Origin: an uncultured Bacteroidales bacterium
Lineage (GTDB): Bacteria; Bacteroidota; Bacteroidia; Bacteroidales; P3
DNA length: 59,156 nucleotides
Assembly (NCBI GenBank): GCA_900318665.1
Contig: ONLQ01000008.1
Location: 1-59,156, forward strand
Direction: 5' to 3'
Part shown: in pieces, positions 25,748 through 34,014 of the stretch
Layout of the letters: each line of letters begins with the position of its first letter
How positions within the stretch are numbered: position 1 is the stretch's first letter
Notes under the pieces: generated by a model
Database searches by the model: none
What the model saw: the letters and a program-made list of their open reading frames with translations, nothing else
What the model was told of the DNA's origin: nothing
Program-made: the position numbers and the translations under genes

Positions 25748-26260
25748 ATGAACGGGTTGCAAGGCTTTATGCCTGATTTTGATAGATTTGATAAAATTGC
25801 CAAAATCACTGTTGAAATAACCAGAAAAGGGCAAGAGGCCGAAACACATGACATCTTTATTGGCGTAGAAGGCGAATATTCTATTGCCAAACTGGAAAGT
25901 TATGCATTGAAGAAATTGGTGTCGGAAGAGGGTATAAAACGAATAACACAAATAAAATTTTTAGAACTTGACCAGTTCAAATCGATAATGGCGAAAAACT
26001 GTAGTCAAATAGCCATCATTAGAGTAGATATAATAAGAAAAGGGGAAGAGACCGAAACATGTGCCCTTATTAATGCTTTATATAACGAACTATCGTTTGC
26101 CGAATTGGAAAAATCCGCATTAGCACAATTGAAGTCAGTATCGGGTATAAAAAAGGTAACACGAATAAAACTGCTAACACCTGAACAATTCCAAGAATTT
26201 GCGGAACGATGCAAAAAGGAGCATCCCCGTTCGTGGAAAGATGCATTAGATTTGCTTTAA
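25748..26260 (+). CDS. Hypothetical protein with an internal ~65-residue duplication
   Basis: 170 residues built of two homologous halves. Residues ~18-83 (ITVEITRKGQEAET...IKRITQIKFLELDQFKSIM) and ~90-155 (IRVDIIRKGEETET...IKKVTRIKLLTPEQFQEFA) align position by position. Each half appears to be strand, loop, helix with KLESYALKKL or ELEKSALAQL, strand, helix. No signal peptide is present. The start at 25748 follows 190 nt of AT-rich spacer after the peptide-operon terminator, and the amidohydrolase gene follows after 12 nt. Family not recognised. Confidence 0.7.
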   Translation: MNGLQGFMPDFDRFDKIAKITVEITRKGQEAETHDIFIGVEGEYSIAKLESYALKKLVSEEGIKRITQIKFLELDQFKSIMAKNCSQIAIIRVDIIRKGEETETCALINALYNELSFAELEKSALAQLKSVSGIKKVTRIKLLTPEQFQEFAERCKKEHPRSWKDALDLL

Positions 26261-26272
26261 AAGAGTTGTAGT

Positions 26273-27022
26273 ATGTTGTTGTTTGACGCTCATATTCACG
26301 TTGGGCAGTTTCGAGATTTTTATGAATCGCCCTGCGAACTTACCGCCTACCTCTCATCGGTTGGCGTAACACGTTTCGCGGTCTCTTCGACAACGGTTTG
26401 CGAAGAGAATTACGACAAGGTAATCAGTGAACACCGAGAACTGAAGGAGTTGGCTGGCGACCGAGTATGTTCGGTGCTATGGCTCACGCCGCAGTCGCTT
26501 CACAATGGCGGTGCGGAGGCTTTTCTAGAAAGCGGCATTGACTGGAAATGTGTGAAGATTCACCCGTGGCTTAACTTTGGCGGCTGGCAGGACGACAACG
26601 GCGACCGAGAGATGGCGATTGGCATAGCCCGACGGTTGCACGTCCCACTGCTGATACACACCGGCGAGACCGAGGGAAGTTATCCCTTGTGTTTCGAGGG
26701 CTCGATAAAGAAACACAAGGATGTTACTTTTATTTTGGCGCATGGCCGCCCGATAGGCGAAGCCCTCGAACTGATGAAACGCTACCCTAATGTGTGGGCC
26801 GATACGGCATTTATGCCTATCGAAAACATCCGCAAACTATGCGATGAGGGACTATCCGAGAGGGTGCTATGGGGCTCGGACTATCCTATAAACAAGCATT
26901 ATTATCCCCAGACCGACGCAAGGGAATACTATCTCAATCTTATTAGGCAACTGAAAGAGACTATCAGTGCAGAAGATTTCGAGTTGGTCTCTCACACTAA
27001 TTTTGAAAGATTGTTTGGCTGA
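26273..27022 (+). CDS. Amidohydrolase-2/TatD-like metal-dependent hydrolase
   Basis: 249 residues. The TIM-barrel metal pattern is visible: DAHIHVGQF at residues 5-13 (HxH), VKIHPWLNFGG (~94-104), LLIHTGETEG (~127-136), ILAHGRP (~154-160) and the C-terminal WGSDYPINK (~199-207) with the metal-binding Asp. This fits small amidohydrolase-2 (PF04909-type) enzymes. The substrate cannot be told. It is 12 nt downstream of the duplicated-domain protein and 12 nt upstream of a tiny membrane protein, so these are probably one transcript. Confidence 0.85.
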   Translation: MLLFDAHIHVGQFRDFYESPCELTAYLSSVGVTRFAVSSTTVCEENYDKVISEHRELKELAGDRVCSVLWLTPQSLHNGGAEAFLESGIDWKCVKIHPWLNFGGWQDDNGDREMAIGIARRLHVPLLIHTGETEGSYPLCFEGSIKKHKDVTFILAHGRPIGEALELMKRYPNVWADTAFMPIENIRKLCDEGLSERVLWGSDYPINKHYYPQTDAREYYLNLIRQLKETISAEDFELVSHTNFERLFG

Positions 27023-27034
27023 TAACATAAAATT

Positions 27035-27238
27035 ATGGGTGATATTCTAAAAGTTCTATTTATCCTGCTGCTGATAGCGTTGGTGCTTGTCTTCTTGATT
27101 CCGCTGGGATGGCTGGTCATTCATTTGTTTGGCTGGCTTTTCGGAGGGCTTTTTGCTGGATGGGTTGGTGAGAACTTGATATGGATTATCATTTTCGTTG
27201 TCAGTGTTATAGCAATTATTGCAATGGCTGCAAACTAA
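27035..27238 (+). CDS. Small membrane protein (67 aa)
   Basis: Almost entirely hydrophobic. One long segment (~5-28) runs into a Gly/Trp-rich middle (GWLVIHLFGWLFGGLFAGW) and a second segment (~43-65) ends AIIAMAAN. This suggests two transmembrane helices. It starts 12 nt after the amidohydrolase and ends 13 nt before the next small gene. Function unknown. Confidence 0.7.
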   Translation: MGDILKVLFILLLIALVLVFLIPLGWLVIHLFGWLFGGLFAGWVGENLIWIIIFVVSVIAIIAMAAN

Positions 27239-27251
27239 AAAAATAGTAATT

Positions 27252-27479
27252 ATGGGATTCTTCAGAGATGCGGCATTCACAGCCGCCGGATATGGCCTTC
27301 ACGAATTGCTGAATGGCAAAAAGGAAAAACAAGTCGAGAGAAAAAAGAGCCTCGAGGAGGTCATTGACGACTATGCCCACGAACACGAAATATGGGGCAC
27401 CAACGAACTCCTATATCAGGCTCTGCTAAAGATAGCGGAGAAATACCACGACCCCTACTTCACCCCCGACGACCTTTGA
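27252..27479 (+). CDS. Hypothetical small soluble protein (75 aa)
   Basis: From MGFFRDAAF at 27252; an upstream in-frame Met at 27219 overlaps the membrane-protein gene and is unlikely. The N-terminus is short and Gly/Ala-rich (AAFTAAGYGLHELLNG). A Lys/Glu-rich helix follows (KKEKQVERKKSLEEVIDDYA), then a helical end with LLYQALLKIAEKY. It is the last gene of the unit and is followed by a strong hairpin terminator. Confidence 0.7.
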   Translation: MGFFRDAAFTAAGYGLHELLNGKKEKQVERKKSLEEVIDDYAHEHEIWGTNELLYQALLKIAEKYHDPYFTPDDL

Positions 27480-27517
27480 AAACGGGGCCTCGCCTGACCT
27501 TGCGGGAGGAGGATTGG

Positions 27518-27575
27518 CCACAGCAATGAAGGTCTCCAGAGGAGGCCTTTATTGCTGTGGTGGGGTTTTGTTTGC
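27518..27575 (+). terminator. Strong hairpin terminator
   Basis: CCACAGCAAT pairs with ATTGCTGTGG (27518-27527 with 27551-27560), enclosing a second stem AAGG.CTCC/GGAG.CCTT. A T-rich tail GGGGTTTTG.TTTGCTTTTG follows. Confidence 0.85.
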
Positions 27576-27585
27576 TTTTGTTTTG

Positions 27586-27593
27586 TATCTTTG
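27586..27593 (+). promoter_or_regulatory. Bacteroidota-type promoter upstream of the DUF2130 gene
   Basis: TATCTTTG followed by GCATC, 297 nt before the ATG at 27890. The transcript would carry a ~290-nt leader that includes a BIME-like repeat. Confidence 0.55.
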
Positions 27594-27743
27594 CATCTTT
27601 GAAATATGATTTGTTCTTTTCTTGTGGGCTCTTGGTATGGAATTTTGCTTTTGACTCTAAATAGCATGAATATAATGGTGAATATTAATAGTCTGTTGAT
27701 ATATGAGAGGGAGATGTCGCGTGTCTCCGACACGCTTTTTATT

Positions 27744-27840
27744 GGGTGGTCGGATTCCCCACACTGCGAAAATCTGGGATTTTCTTGTATGGGGTTATTG
27801 AGATTAAGCCTCTCCGAGGCTTTTGCCCCTTCAGGGCGTA
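27744..27840. repeat. BIME-like palindromic repeat (diverged copy)
   Basis: The CCCCACACT...TGGGGTTATTGAGA stretch and the GCCTCTCCGAGGC hairpin match the repeat units at 38622-38830. It lies in a 410-nt spacer (27480-27889) that otherwise holds only the terminator and a promoter. Confidence 0.55.
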
Positions 27841-27889
27841 ATAATTAGTATTTAACCTTTTTGTTCATTATAAAAACCTAATATACATC

Positions 27890-29224
27890 ATGAAAGAGAT
27901 TAGATGTCCTAAATGTGGAAACGTGTTTTCTGTTGACGAGGCCGACTATGCCGCTATTGTCAGCCAGGTGAGGACTGCTGAATTTGAATCGGAAGTGGAG
28001 CACCGTATGCATGAGGCTAACGAGCGTTTCAAAACGGAGAAAGCGCTGGCAGACGCACAAAAGGAACAGCAATTCCAATCGCAGTTGCACAAAAAGGAGG
28101 AGGAATTGGGGGCAAAGGATGCCGAAATAGTGAGGCTGAAAAACTCGCTGGCTAATGCCGAAAGCCAAAAGAAGAGCGAAATGACTGCGGCACTGGCTGC
28201 CAAGGATATTGAAATAGAGAAACTGCGGTCGGCCGTTGAGCAAAGCGGCAAGGAGCGCGAAATTGCCGTGATGGAGGTGAGGCAGAAAGCCACGATAGCT
28301 TACAGAGAGAAGGAGGACCAGATAAAGGAACTCCAAAAGGCCATGGAACTCAATGCGCAGAAGGCGCAACTGAAGGAGACAGCACTCATCAGCCATCACC
28401 AAGAAGAACTCCGCATTAAGCAGGAGCAGATAGACTACTACAAGGACCTGAAAGCAAAGATGTCAACCAAGATGGTTGGCGAGACGCTGGAGCAGCACTG
28501 CAACATCGAATTTGAGCAGTATATCCGCCCGCTGATGCCTAACGCCTATTTTGACAAAGACAACGAGGTGGTTGGCGGCACAAAGGGCGATTTTGTTTTC
28601 CGCGACTATGAGGACGGCACGGAGTATATCTCCATAATGTTCGAGATGAAGAACGAGGCCGACGAGACATCGACCAAGCACAAGAACGAGGACTTTCTGA
28701 AAAAACTTGACGAGGACCGCAGAAAGAAGAACTGCGAATTTGCCGTGCTGGTAAGCCTCTTGGAAGCCGACAACGAACTGTACAACACCGGCATTGTGAA
28801 CAAATCGCACGTCTATCCGAAAATGTATGTCATTCGTCCGCAGTTCTTTGTGCCTTTCATCAACCTGCTGGTGCAGGCCTCGAAAAAGAGCCTCGAATAC
28901 AAGAAGCAACTAATTGAGGCGAAGAACAAGGAAGTTGACGTGACCAACTTTGAAAACCAGTTGAACGACTTTAAGGACAAGTTTGGCAAGAACTACCGCC
29001 TTGCCAGCGAGAAATTTGAAAATGCCATTGCCGAGATTGACAAGACCATAGACCATCTGCAGAAGGTGAAGGCCTCGCTTATAGGCAGCGAGAACAACCT
29101 GCGTCTGGCCAATGACAAGGTTGACGAACTGACAATCCGCAAACTCACCTACAAAAATCCCACCATGAAGGCGAAATTCGACGAGGCGAGCAAGAACAAC
29201 GAAGCCGTTGAGGTTGAGGAATAG
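27890..29224 (+). CDS. DUF2130 family coiled-coil protein
   Basis: 444 residues. It begins with a Zn-ribbon-like KCPKCG-type motif ([21 protein letters not shown]). Residues ~35-190 form a long Glu/Lys/Ala-rich coiled coil. The DUF2130 domain spans ~190-380 ([76 protein letters not shown]), whose D...ExK-like strand pair recalls nuclease folds. A further helical tail follows. This domain order matches DUF2130 proteins, whose function is unknown. It stands alone and is convergent with the OmpA/glycosyltransferase unit. Confidence 0.92.
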   Translation: MKEIRCPKCGNVFSVDEADYAAIVSQVRTAEFESEVEHRMHEANERFKTEKALADAQKEQQFQSQLHKKEEELGAKDAEIVRLKNSLANAESQKKSEMTAALAAKDIEIEKLRSAVEQSGKEREIAVMEVRQKATIAYREKEDQIKELQKAMELNAQKAQLKETALISHHQEELRIKQEQIDYYKDLKAKMSTKMVGETLEQHCNIEFEQYIRPLMPNAYFDKDNEVVGGTKGDFVFRDYEDGTEYISIMFEMKNEADETSTKHKNEDFLKKLDEDRRKKNCEFAVLVSLLEADNELYNTGIVNKSHVYPKMYVIRPQFFVPFINLLVQASKKSLEYKKQLIEAKNKEVDVTNFENQLNDFKDKFGKNYRLASEKFENAIAEIDKTIDHLQKVKASLIGSENNLRLANDKVDELTIRKLTYKNPTMKAKFDEASKNNEAVEVEE

Positions 29225-29242
29225 GCCGTAGGCGGCAAAAGA

Positions 29243-31591
29243 CTACAACGCGAGGATTTTCATTTCCACCCTTCGGTTGTTGGCGCGACCTTGTTCGGTG
29301 GCGTTGGTGTCGATGGGTTCGAAGGCCCCACGCCCTTTTGACTGCAGGCGCTCGGGGGCTATGCCTTTGCCCACAAGATAATCGACCACGGCACGGGCAC
29401 GGCTCTGCGACAGACGCATATTATAGACCGCGTCGCCACGGTTGTCGGTGTGGCCCGTGATGAGGATTTTCATCTTGGGGTGCTTGTTGAGCAGTGTGAT
29501 GAGGCGCTGCAACTCGTTGTGCGACTGCTGGAGGAGAGTGCTCTTGTCAAATTCGAAAAAGATGTTTCGCAGCACTATCGTGCCGCCTTCCACAATCTTG
29601 TCGGCGGCGAAGGTCTCTTCGGGCTGTGGCGGTGCGGGCTGCTGGGGCTGCACGGGTTGTTTCTTCTCTTTTTTGTCGGGTTCGGGCTTCTGCTCTGCCA
29701 CGCTCTTGCAGCCTACGAGCGTGAGCGACACATCGTCGATGAAATAGTAGGAGCCTGTGAGTTCGCGCGTGAGCGAGTCGGGGTCGGTGATGCCCGACTT
29801 GGCGGCAGGCACGAAATTGCCTATGGTTAGGAAACGCTCGCCGCCCTTGGCCTCGAAAGTGCCTTCCACTTTCTGCCAATGGCGCCAGTCGTCGAGGGGT
29901 TTGTCGTAAGGGTTCTGCACCTGCGGGCTGCAGTAACTGGATATGGTCTGCGTCATTCCCATGCCGATGTCGCGCGTCTCGTAGCGGCCCAGAATGCGGC
30001 GCGACGTGTCCTCAAGGCGCTCGTTGGTGAGCAGGCCGCCCATGGTGGTGATGGCGCAGGTGGAGTATTCCGACAGGCTGACATAGAAGGTGAGGCGGTA
30101 GGTGCAGCCGGCACGGAGCGGCTCGCGCAGTTCGGTCTGCAGGTATTCGCGATACTCGGTCTTGTTGCAGTAGATGCCGCAATAGGCGTCGCCGCTGTGG
30201 GGCTGCTGGTAGCCCATACGGTTGCGCGGCACATTGCAGGTGGGCGCTCCGCAGCGGTTGAAATAGTCGGCGCTGCCTGCCGTGGGCTGGTACCACCCTT
30301 CGACAATGGTCAGTTGCCCCGTGGGGTCGATGCGCTTTGGGCACTCGCGATAGTCCTCGAACGAGGGATTATAGACAAGGTTGTTGCTGGCCGGGGTCTT
30401 GCGCATGGCCGCCTTGTTGCTATTCTGTGCGAAAGAGGGAACGGCAAGAAGCAAGGCAAGAAGCAAGAGGGAGATGGTTTTCCCCATCTCCTCCCAAAGT
30501 AGCCTTGCGGTGCGCTGCCAACTGAAAAGGGTGCGCTGCTTGCGGCCCCGCTCTATTAGGTCTTGGCGCAGCGTGTTGTCGGTGGCCACTTTGCGCATGG
30601 CGTCGGCAATGGCACCAACGTCAAGAGGGTCTATCAGCAGGGCCGCCTCGCCTGCCACTTCGGGCATAGAGGTAACGTTAGAGGTGATAACGGCCGTTTC
30701 GGCATAGAAGGCTTCGAGAATGGGGATGCCGAAGCCTTCGAAGAGCGACGGATAGACCAGCGCCACCGCCGATGAGAGCAGGCTGGCAAGGAGCGTGGGC
30801 TCCACATGGCCGAAAAACTGCACCTTGTCGGCATGGCGCATGGCATTGTAGGTCTCCTCCAACTCGCCTTTCCAATACTGACGACTGCCAACGACAAGGA
30901 GCCGCATGTCGCTGCGGTCGGTATCTTTGAAACGGTCGAAAGCCTGCAACAGTCGGCCAAGGTTCTTGCGCTTATGGATAGTGCTGACGAATATGAAATA
31001 GGGGGCGCCGTCGGTATGCTGCTGTCGCACTTGTCGCTGTTCCTCGTCAGAGAGCGGGCGGTAGTTGCAATGCGAGCCGTTGTAAACCACTCCAATCTTC
31101 TCGGCGCTGACGCCGTAGGTGGCGGCAATGTCGCTCCGCGAATATTCCGACACCGTGGCCAGCCGTGTGGCACGCCGCGCGTAGCGGGGGAAGAAATAGG
31201 ACATAAACCACTGGTGCGAGGGCTTAAGATTGCCCACGGCGTGAGCGAAATTGAGGTCGTGGATGACGTCGAGCACCGGCACGCCAGCGTGCAGCGGCAT
31301 GAAACCGTCGGTGCTGACGTAGAGGTCTATCTTGTGGCGGCGCAAGGCCAAGGGCGTGGCCCATTCAAAATAGAGGTACCACAGCACGGGGTGGCGCGAT
31401 GGCGGACACAGCACCACGGGATGCACGTTGGGCGCAAAAATGAACTGCGCGTCAGGCTTGCGGTCAAAAAAGAAGTAGAACTCGTGCTCCGGATGCTCCG
31501 CCACCATGATACGCAGCGTCTCGCAGGTAAACCAGCCTATGCCGTCCATCTTGCCCGCAATGAGCAGCCGAGTGTTGACACCTATGCGCAT
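29243..31591 (-). CDS. Glycosyltransferase family 4 reading in frame into an OmpA-family outer-membrane protein
   Basis: 782 codons without a stop. Residues 1-~368 are a GT4-type transferase: MRIGVNTRLLIAGKMDGIGWF, an ISTIHKRKNL-type nucleotide-sugar fold (FIFVSTIHKRKNLGRLLQAF) and FEGFGIPILEAFYAE with the E-x7-E motif. From residue 369 the protein reads MGKTISLLLLALLLAVPSFA, a textbook signal peptide. Then come a ~250-residue domain with paired Cys, a Pro/Gln/Glu/Lys-rich linker, and an OmpA peptidoglycan-binding domain (FEFDKSTLLQQSHNELQRL, ITGHTDNRGD, RARAVVDYLVGKGI, GRANNRRVE). Most simply these are two genes that lost the stop between them, with the second still able to start at 30487. 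The GT starts 6 nt after purN ends. Confidence 0.85.
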   Translation of the reverse strand: MRIGVNTRLLIAGKMDGIGWFTCETLRIMVAEHPEHEFYFFFDRKPDAQFIFAPNVHPVVLCPPSRHPVLWYLYFEWATPLALRRHKIDLYVSTDGFMPLHAGVPVLDVIHDLNFAHAVGNLKPSHQWFMSYFFPRYARRATRLATVSEYSRSDIAATYGVSAEKIGVVYNGSHCNYRPLSDEEQRQVRQQHTDGAPYFIFVSTIHKRKNLGRLLQAFDRFKDTDRSDMRLLVVGSRQYWKGELEETYNAMRHADKVQFFGHVEPTLLASLLSSAVALVYPSLFEGFGIPILEAFYAETAVITSNVTSMPEVAGEAALLIDPLDVGAIADAMRKVATDNTLRQDLIERGRKQRTLFSWQRTARLLWEEMGKTISLLLLALLLAVPSFAQNSNKAAMRKTPASNNLVYNPSFEDYRECPKRIDPTGQLTIVEGWYQPTAGSADYFNRCGAPTCNVPRNRMGYQQPHSGDAYCGIYCNKTEYREYLQTELREPLRAGCTYRLTFYVSLSEYSTCAITTMGGLLTNERLEDTSRRILGRYETRDIGMGMTQTISSYCSPQVQNPYDKPLDDWRHWQKVEGTFEAKGGERFLTIGNFVPAAKSGITDPDSLTRELTGSYYFIDDVSLTLVGCKSVAEQKPEPDKKEKKQPVQPQQPAPPQPEETFAADKIVEGGTIVLRNIFFEFDKSTLLQQSHNELQRLITLLNKHPKMKILITGHTDNRGDAVYNMRLSQSRARAVVDYLVGKGIAPERLQSKGRGAFEPIDTNATEQGRANNRRVEMKILAL
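30485..30487 (-). other. Internal start codon and signal peptide of the OmpA-family module
   Basis: An ATG (minus strand) opens MGKTISLLLLALLLAVPSFA inside the fused frame, preceded by GGGAGGAG. If used, the OmpA-family product is 414 residues (29243-30487) and exported. If not, the hydrophobic segment would become an internal membrane anchor. Confidence 0.6.
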
Positions 31592-31597
31592 GGCGGG

Positions 31598-32176
31598 TTA
31601 GCGTTGCAGCACCGTGCGTTCTATCACCACTGGGAAATGCTCCTGTTCCAGCAGGTGGATTTTCTGCGCCAGAGTGTCGGGCGTGTCGTCGGGCGTTACG
31701 CTGCACTTGGCCTGAAAAAGCGTGGTGCCGCGGTCGTAGTGCTGGTCCACAATATGTATTGTGATGCCGCTTTCGGTCTCGTGGTTGGCAATGACGGCCT
31801 CGTGCACATGCTCGCCATACATGCCTTTGCCGCCATATTTAGGAAGCAAGGCAGGGTGGATGTTGATGATGCGGTTGGGGAAATTCTGCAACAGGTTTTC
31901 GGGTATCAGCAGCAGGAATCCCGCAAGGATAACATAGTCAATGTTTTTGGAACGGAGGTAGTCCAGCACCGTGTCGCCGTTGTTGAAGTCCTGTTTGTTG
32001 AAATAGCGGGCTTCGACGCCAAGCCGCTTGGCACGCTCGGCAATATAGGCCTCTTTGCGGTTGTAGATAATGCAGGCTACATTAACTTCCTGGCTGTTAG
32101 CAAAATATTCGCAAATGCGCTGGGCGTTGGTGCCGTTGCCCGAGCCCAGGATGGCAAGTTGTACGGGTGTTTTCAT
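31598..32176 (-). CDS. purN: Phosphoribosylglycinamide formyltransferase
   Basis: 192 residues from the ATG at 32176 (MKTPVQLAILGSGNGTNAQRI); the upstream open frame to 32296 is not protein-like. Family marks are the GSGNGTN phosphate loop, the folate-site block IINIHPALLPKYGGKGMYG with the catalytic Asn-His, and SGITIHIVDQHYDRGTTLFQ with the catalytic Asp. It transfers a formyl group from 10-formyl-THF to GAR in purine synthesis. It is the first gene of a purN-glycosyltransferase/OmpA unit and diverges from acpP across a 295-nt AT-rich spacer. Confidence 0.95.
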   Translation of the reverse strand: MKTPVQLAILGSGNGTNAQRICEYFANSQEVNVACIIYNRKEAYIAERAKRLGVEARYFNKQDFNNGDTVLDYLRSKNIDYVILAGFLLLIPENLLQNFPNRIINIHPALLPKYGGKGMYGEHVHEAVIANHETESGITIHIVDQHYDRGTTLFQAKCSVTPDDTPDTLAQKIHLLEQEHFPVVIERTVLQR

Positions 32177-32431
32177 ATTCGTTGATAGTGTTTTAATTAA
32201 ACGTAATATATATAGTATATATTGTGTTTGAAACGCCATGGCGAGGCCGAAACGGCAGTGGGATAAAGATGCCAGAAACGCTGATTTTTGCCTCAAATGT
32301 TAAAATTTCATTTTTTTTCACAAAATTTAACATAATTCGTTTTAACATTTATTAACCTGTATATCAAAGTTATAAATAGAAAATGGGAAAGCGGCTGGAG
32401 CAGAAATGATATGTATATGCTTTTTTTTTCG

Positions 32432-32439
32432 TTTCTTTG
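32432..32439 (+). promoter_or_regulatory. Probable promoter for acpP-fabF-rnc
   Basis: TTTCTTTG followed by GCAATT, one mismatch from TAnnTTTG, 33 nt before acpP and after a run of nine T. Confidence 0.45.
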
Positions 32440-32471
32440 CAATTCCGTTTAACCAACTAAAAAGAGTAAAC

Positions 32472-32726
32472 ATGTCTGCAATTGAACAAAAAGTAAAAAG
32501 TATCATCGTTGACAAACTCGGTGTCGATGAGGCACAGGTTGTCCGCGAGGCTAGTTTCACCAATGACCTTGGCGCAGATTCCTTGGACACCGTCGAACTC
32601 ATTATGGACCTTGAAAAAGAATTCGACATCACTATTCCCGAAGAGTTGACAGAGAAGATTGCCACCGTTGGCGACGCTATCGATTTCATCGAGAATCCCG
32701 ACAAATTTGCCGAGGAGCACAAGTAA
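32472..32726 (+). CDS. acpP: Acyl carrier protein
   Basis: 84 residues ([20 protein letters not shown]...). The phosphopantetheine attachment motif [10 protein letters not shown] has Ser37 as carrier residue, followed by the acidic helix [16 protein letters not shown]. Length and charge are normal for ACP. The start at 32472 is fixed by the conserved N-terminus. It is followed after 30 nt by fabF and then rnc, the usual Bacteroidota order. Confidence 0.97.
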   Translation: MSAIEQKVKSIIVDKLGVDEAQVVREASFTNDLGADSLDTVELIMDLEKEFDITIPEELTEKIATVGDAIDFIENPDKFAEEHK

Positions 32727-32756
32727 GAAAACAAAACATTCCCCCTTTCAGTATCT

Positions 32757-34004
32757 ATGGAACTGAAAAGAGTAGTAGTAACCGGGCTCGGCGCGCTGAC
32801 CCCCGTAGGCATAGGACTTTCGGAATACTGGAAGTCGCTGACTAACGGAGTAAGCGGGGCGAGCCTGATTACTCGTTTCGACACAGAGCAATTCAAGTGT
32901 AAAATTGCCTGCGAGGTCAAAGGCTTCGACACAGCGAACTATTTTGACCGCAAAGAGGGTCGCACGCTCGACCTCTTCACACAATACGGCATGGTTGCTG
33001 CCGACGAAGCAATCGCCGATGCCGGAATGCTTGACGAGACCATAGACCGTTCTCGCATAGGCGTCATCTGGGGTTCCGGAATGGGAGGCGTGCGCTCGTT
33101 TCAAGACGAGGCCATGGACTTCCAGAAGGGCGGCGGAGTGCCGCGTTTCAGCCCGTTCCTGGTGCCTCGCACTATAACCGACATCTGTGCCGGCTATATT
33201 TCCATTAAACATCGCCTCCAAGGGCCTAACTATGTGACCACCGCAGCCTGCGCCTCGTCGGGCGTTGCCATTGCCAACGCTTTTGACAACATAAGGCTGG
33301 GCAAGGCCACTGCCATAGTGGTCGGAGGTTCGGAAGCCGCCATAACGGAGATGGGCATCGGAGGTTTTGCCTCGATGCGCGCACTCTCCACCCGCAACGA
33401 CGACCCGCAGACCGCCTCGCGTCCGTTTGACAAGGAGCGCGACGGTTTTGTGATGGGCGAAGGCGCGGGAGTGCTGGTGCTCGAAGAATATGAGCACGCC
33501 AAGGCTCGCGGCGCGCATATCTACGCCGAAATGACAGGCTACGGCCTCACCGCCGACGCCTACCATATCACCGCCCCGCACCCCGACGGTGCCGGAGCAA
33601 TGGAGGCTATGCGCATTGCCGTAGAAGAATCGGGCATGCGCCTCGAAGATGTGGACCACATCAACACCCACGGCACATCAACACCCATGGGCGACAAGGC
33701 AGAGACCACGGGTATTGTCAACCTCTTTGGCGACCACGCGCAGCATATTGCCATCAACTCCACCAAGTCGATGACAGGCCACATGATGGGTGCCGCTGGC
33801 GCCGCCGAGGCCATTGCCGCCGTCCTCGCCATACACCACGACATGGTGCCGCCGACAATCAACCACTTTACCGACGACCCCGACCTGCCAGCCCTCGACT
33901 ATACCTTTGGCAGCAAGGCTGTGAGCCGCCATGTGGGTTTCGCTCTCAGCAACGCCTTCGGCTTTGGCGGACACAATGTGTCGCTGGCCTTCCGCAAGAT
34001 TTAA
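32757..34004 (+). CDS. fabF: 3-oxoacyl-ACP synthase II
   Basis: 415 residues. The KAS II catalytic triad is complete: Cys165 in TTAACASSGVAI, His in DHINTHGTSTPMGD and His in STKSMTGHMMGAAGA. The C-terminus FGFGGHNVSLAFRKI is typical. It condenses malonyl-ACP with acyl-ACP in fatty-acid elongation. It directly follows acpP and precedes rnc by 10 nt. A second fabF (43091) is encoded in the window within a separate operon; this one, beside acpP, is the likely housekeeping enzyme. Confidence 0.97.
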   Translation: MELKRVVVTGLGALTPVGIGLSEYWKSLTNGVSGASLITRFDTEQFKCKIACEVKGFDTANYFDRKEGRTLDLFTQYGMVAADEAIADAGMLDETIDRSRIGVIWGSGMGGVRSFQDEAMDFQKGGGVPRFSPFLVPRTITDICAGYISIKHRLQGPNYVTTAACASSGVAIANAFDNIRLGKATAIVVGGSEAAITEMGIGGFASMRALSTRNDDPQTASRPFDKERDGFVMGEGAGVLVLEEYEHAKARGAHIYAEMTGYGLTADAYHITAPHPDGAGAMEAMRIAVEESGMRLEDVDHINTHGTSTPMGDKAETTGIVNLFGDHAQHIAINSTKSMTGHMMGAAGAAEAIAAVLAIHHDMVPPTINHFTDDPDLPALDYTFGSKAVSRHVGFALSNAFGFGGHNVSLAFRKI

Positions 34005-34014
34005 GAGGACAGGT

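Noticed and set aside
27606-27848. 80-codon frame before the DUF2130 gene
   Set aside because: Its second half is the BIME-like repeat; no protein-like features.
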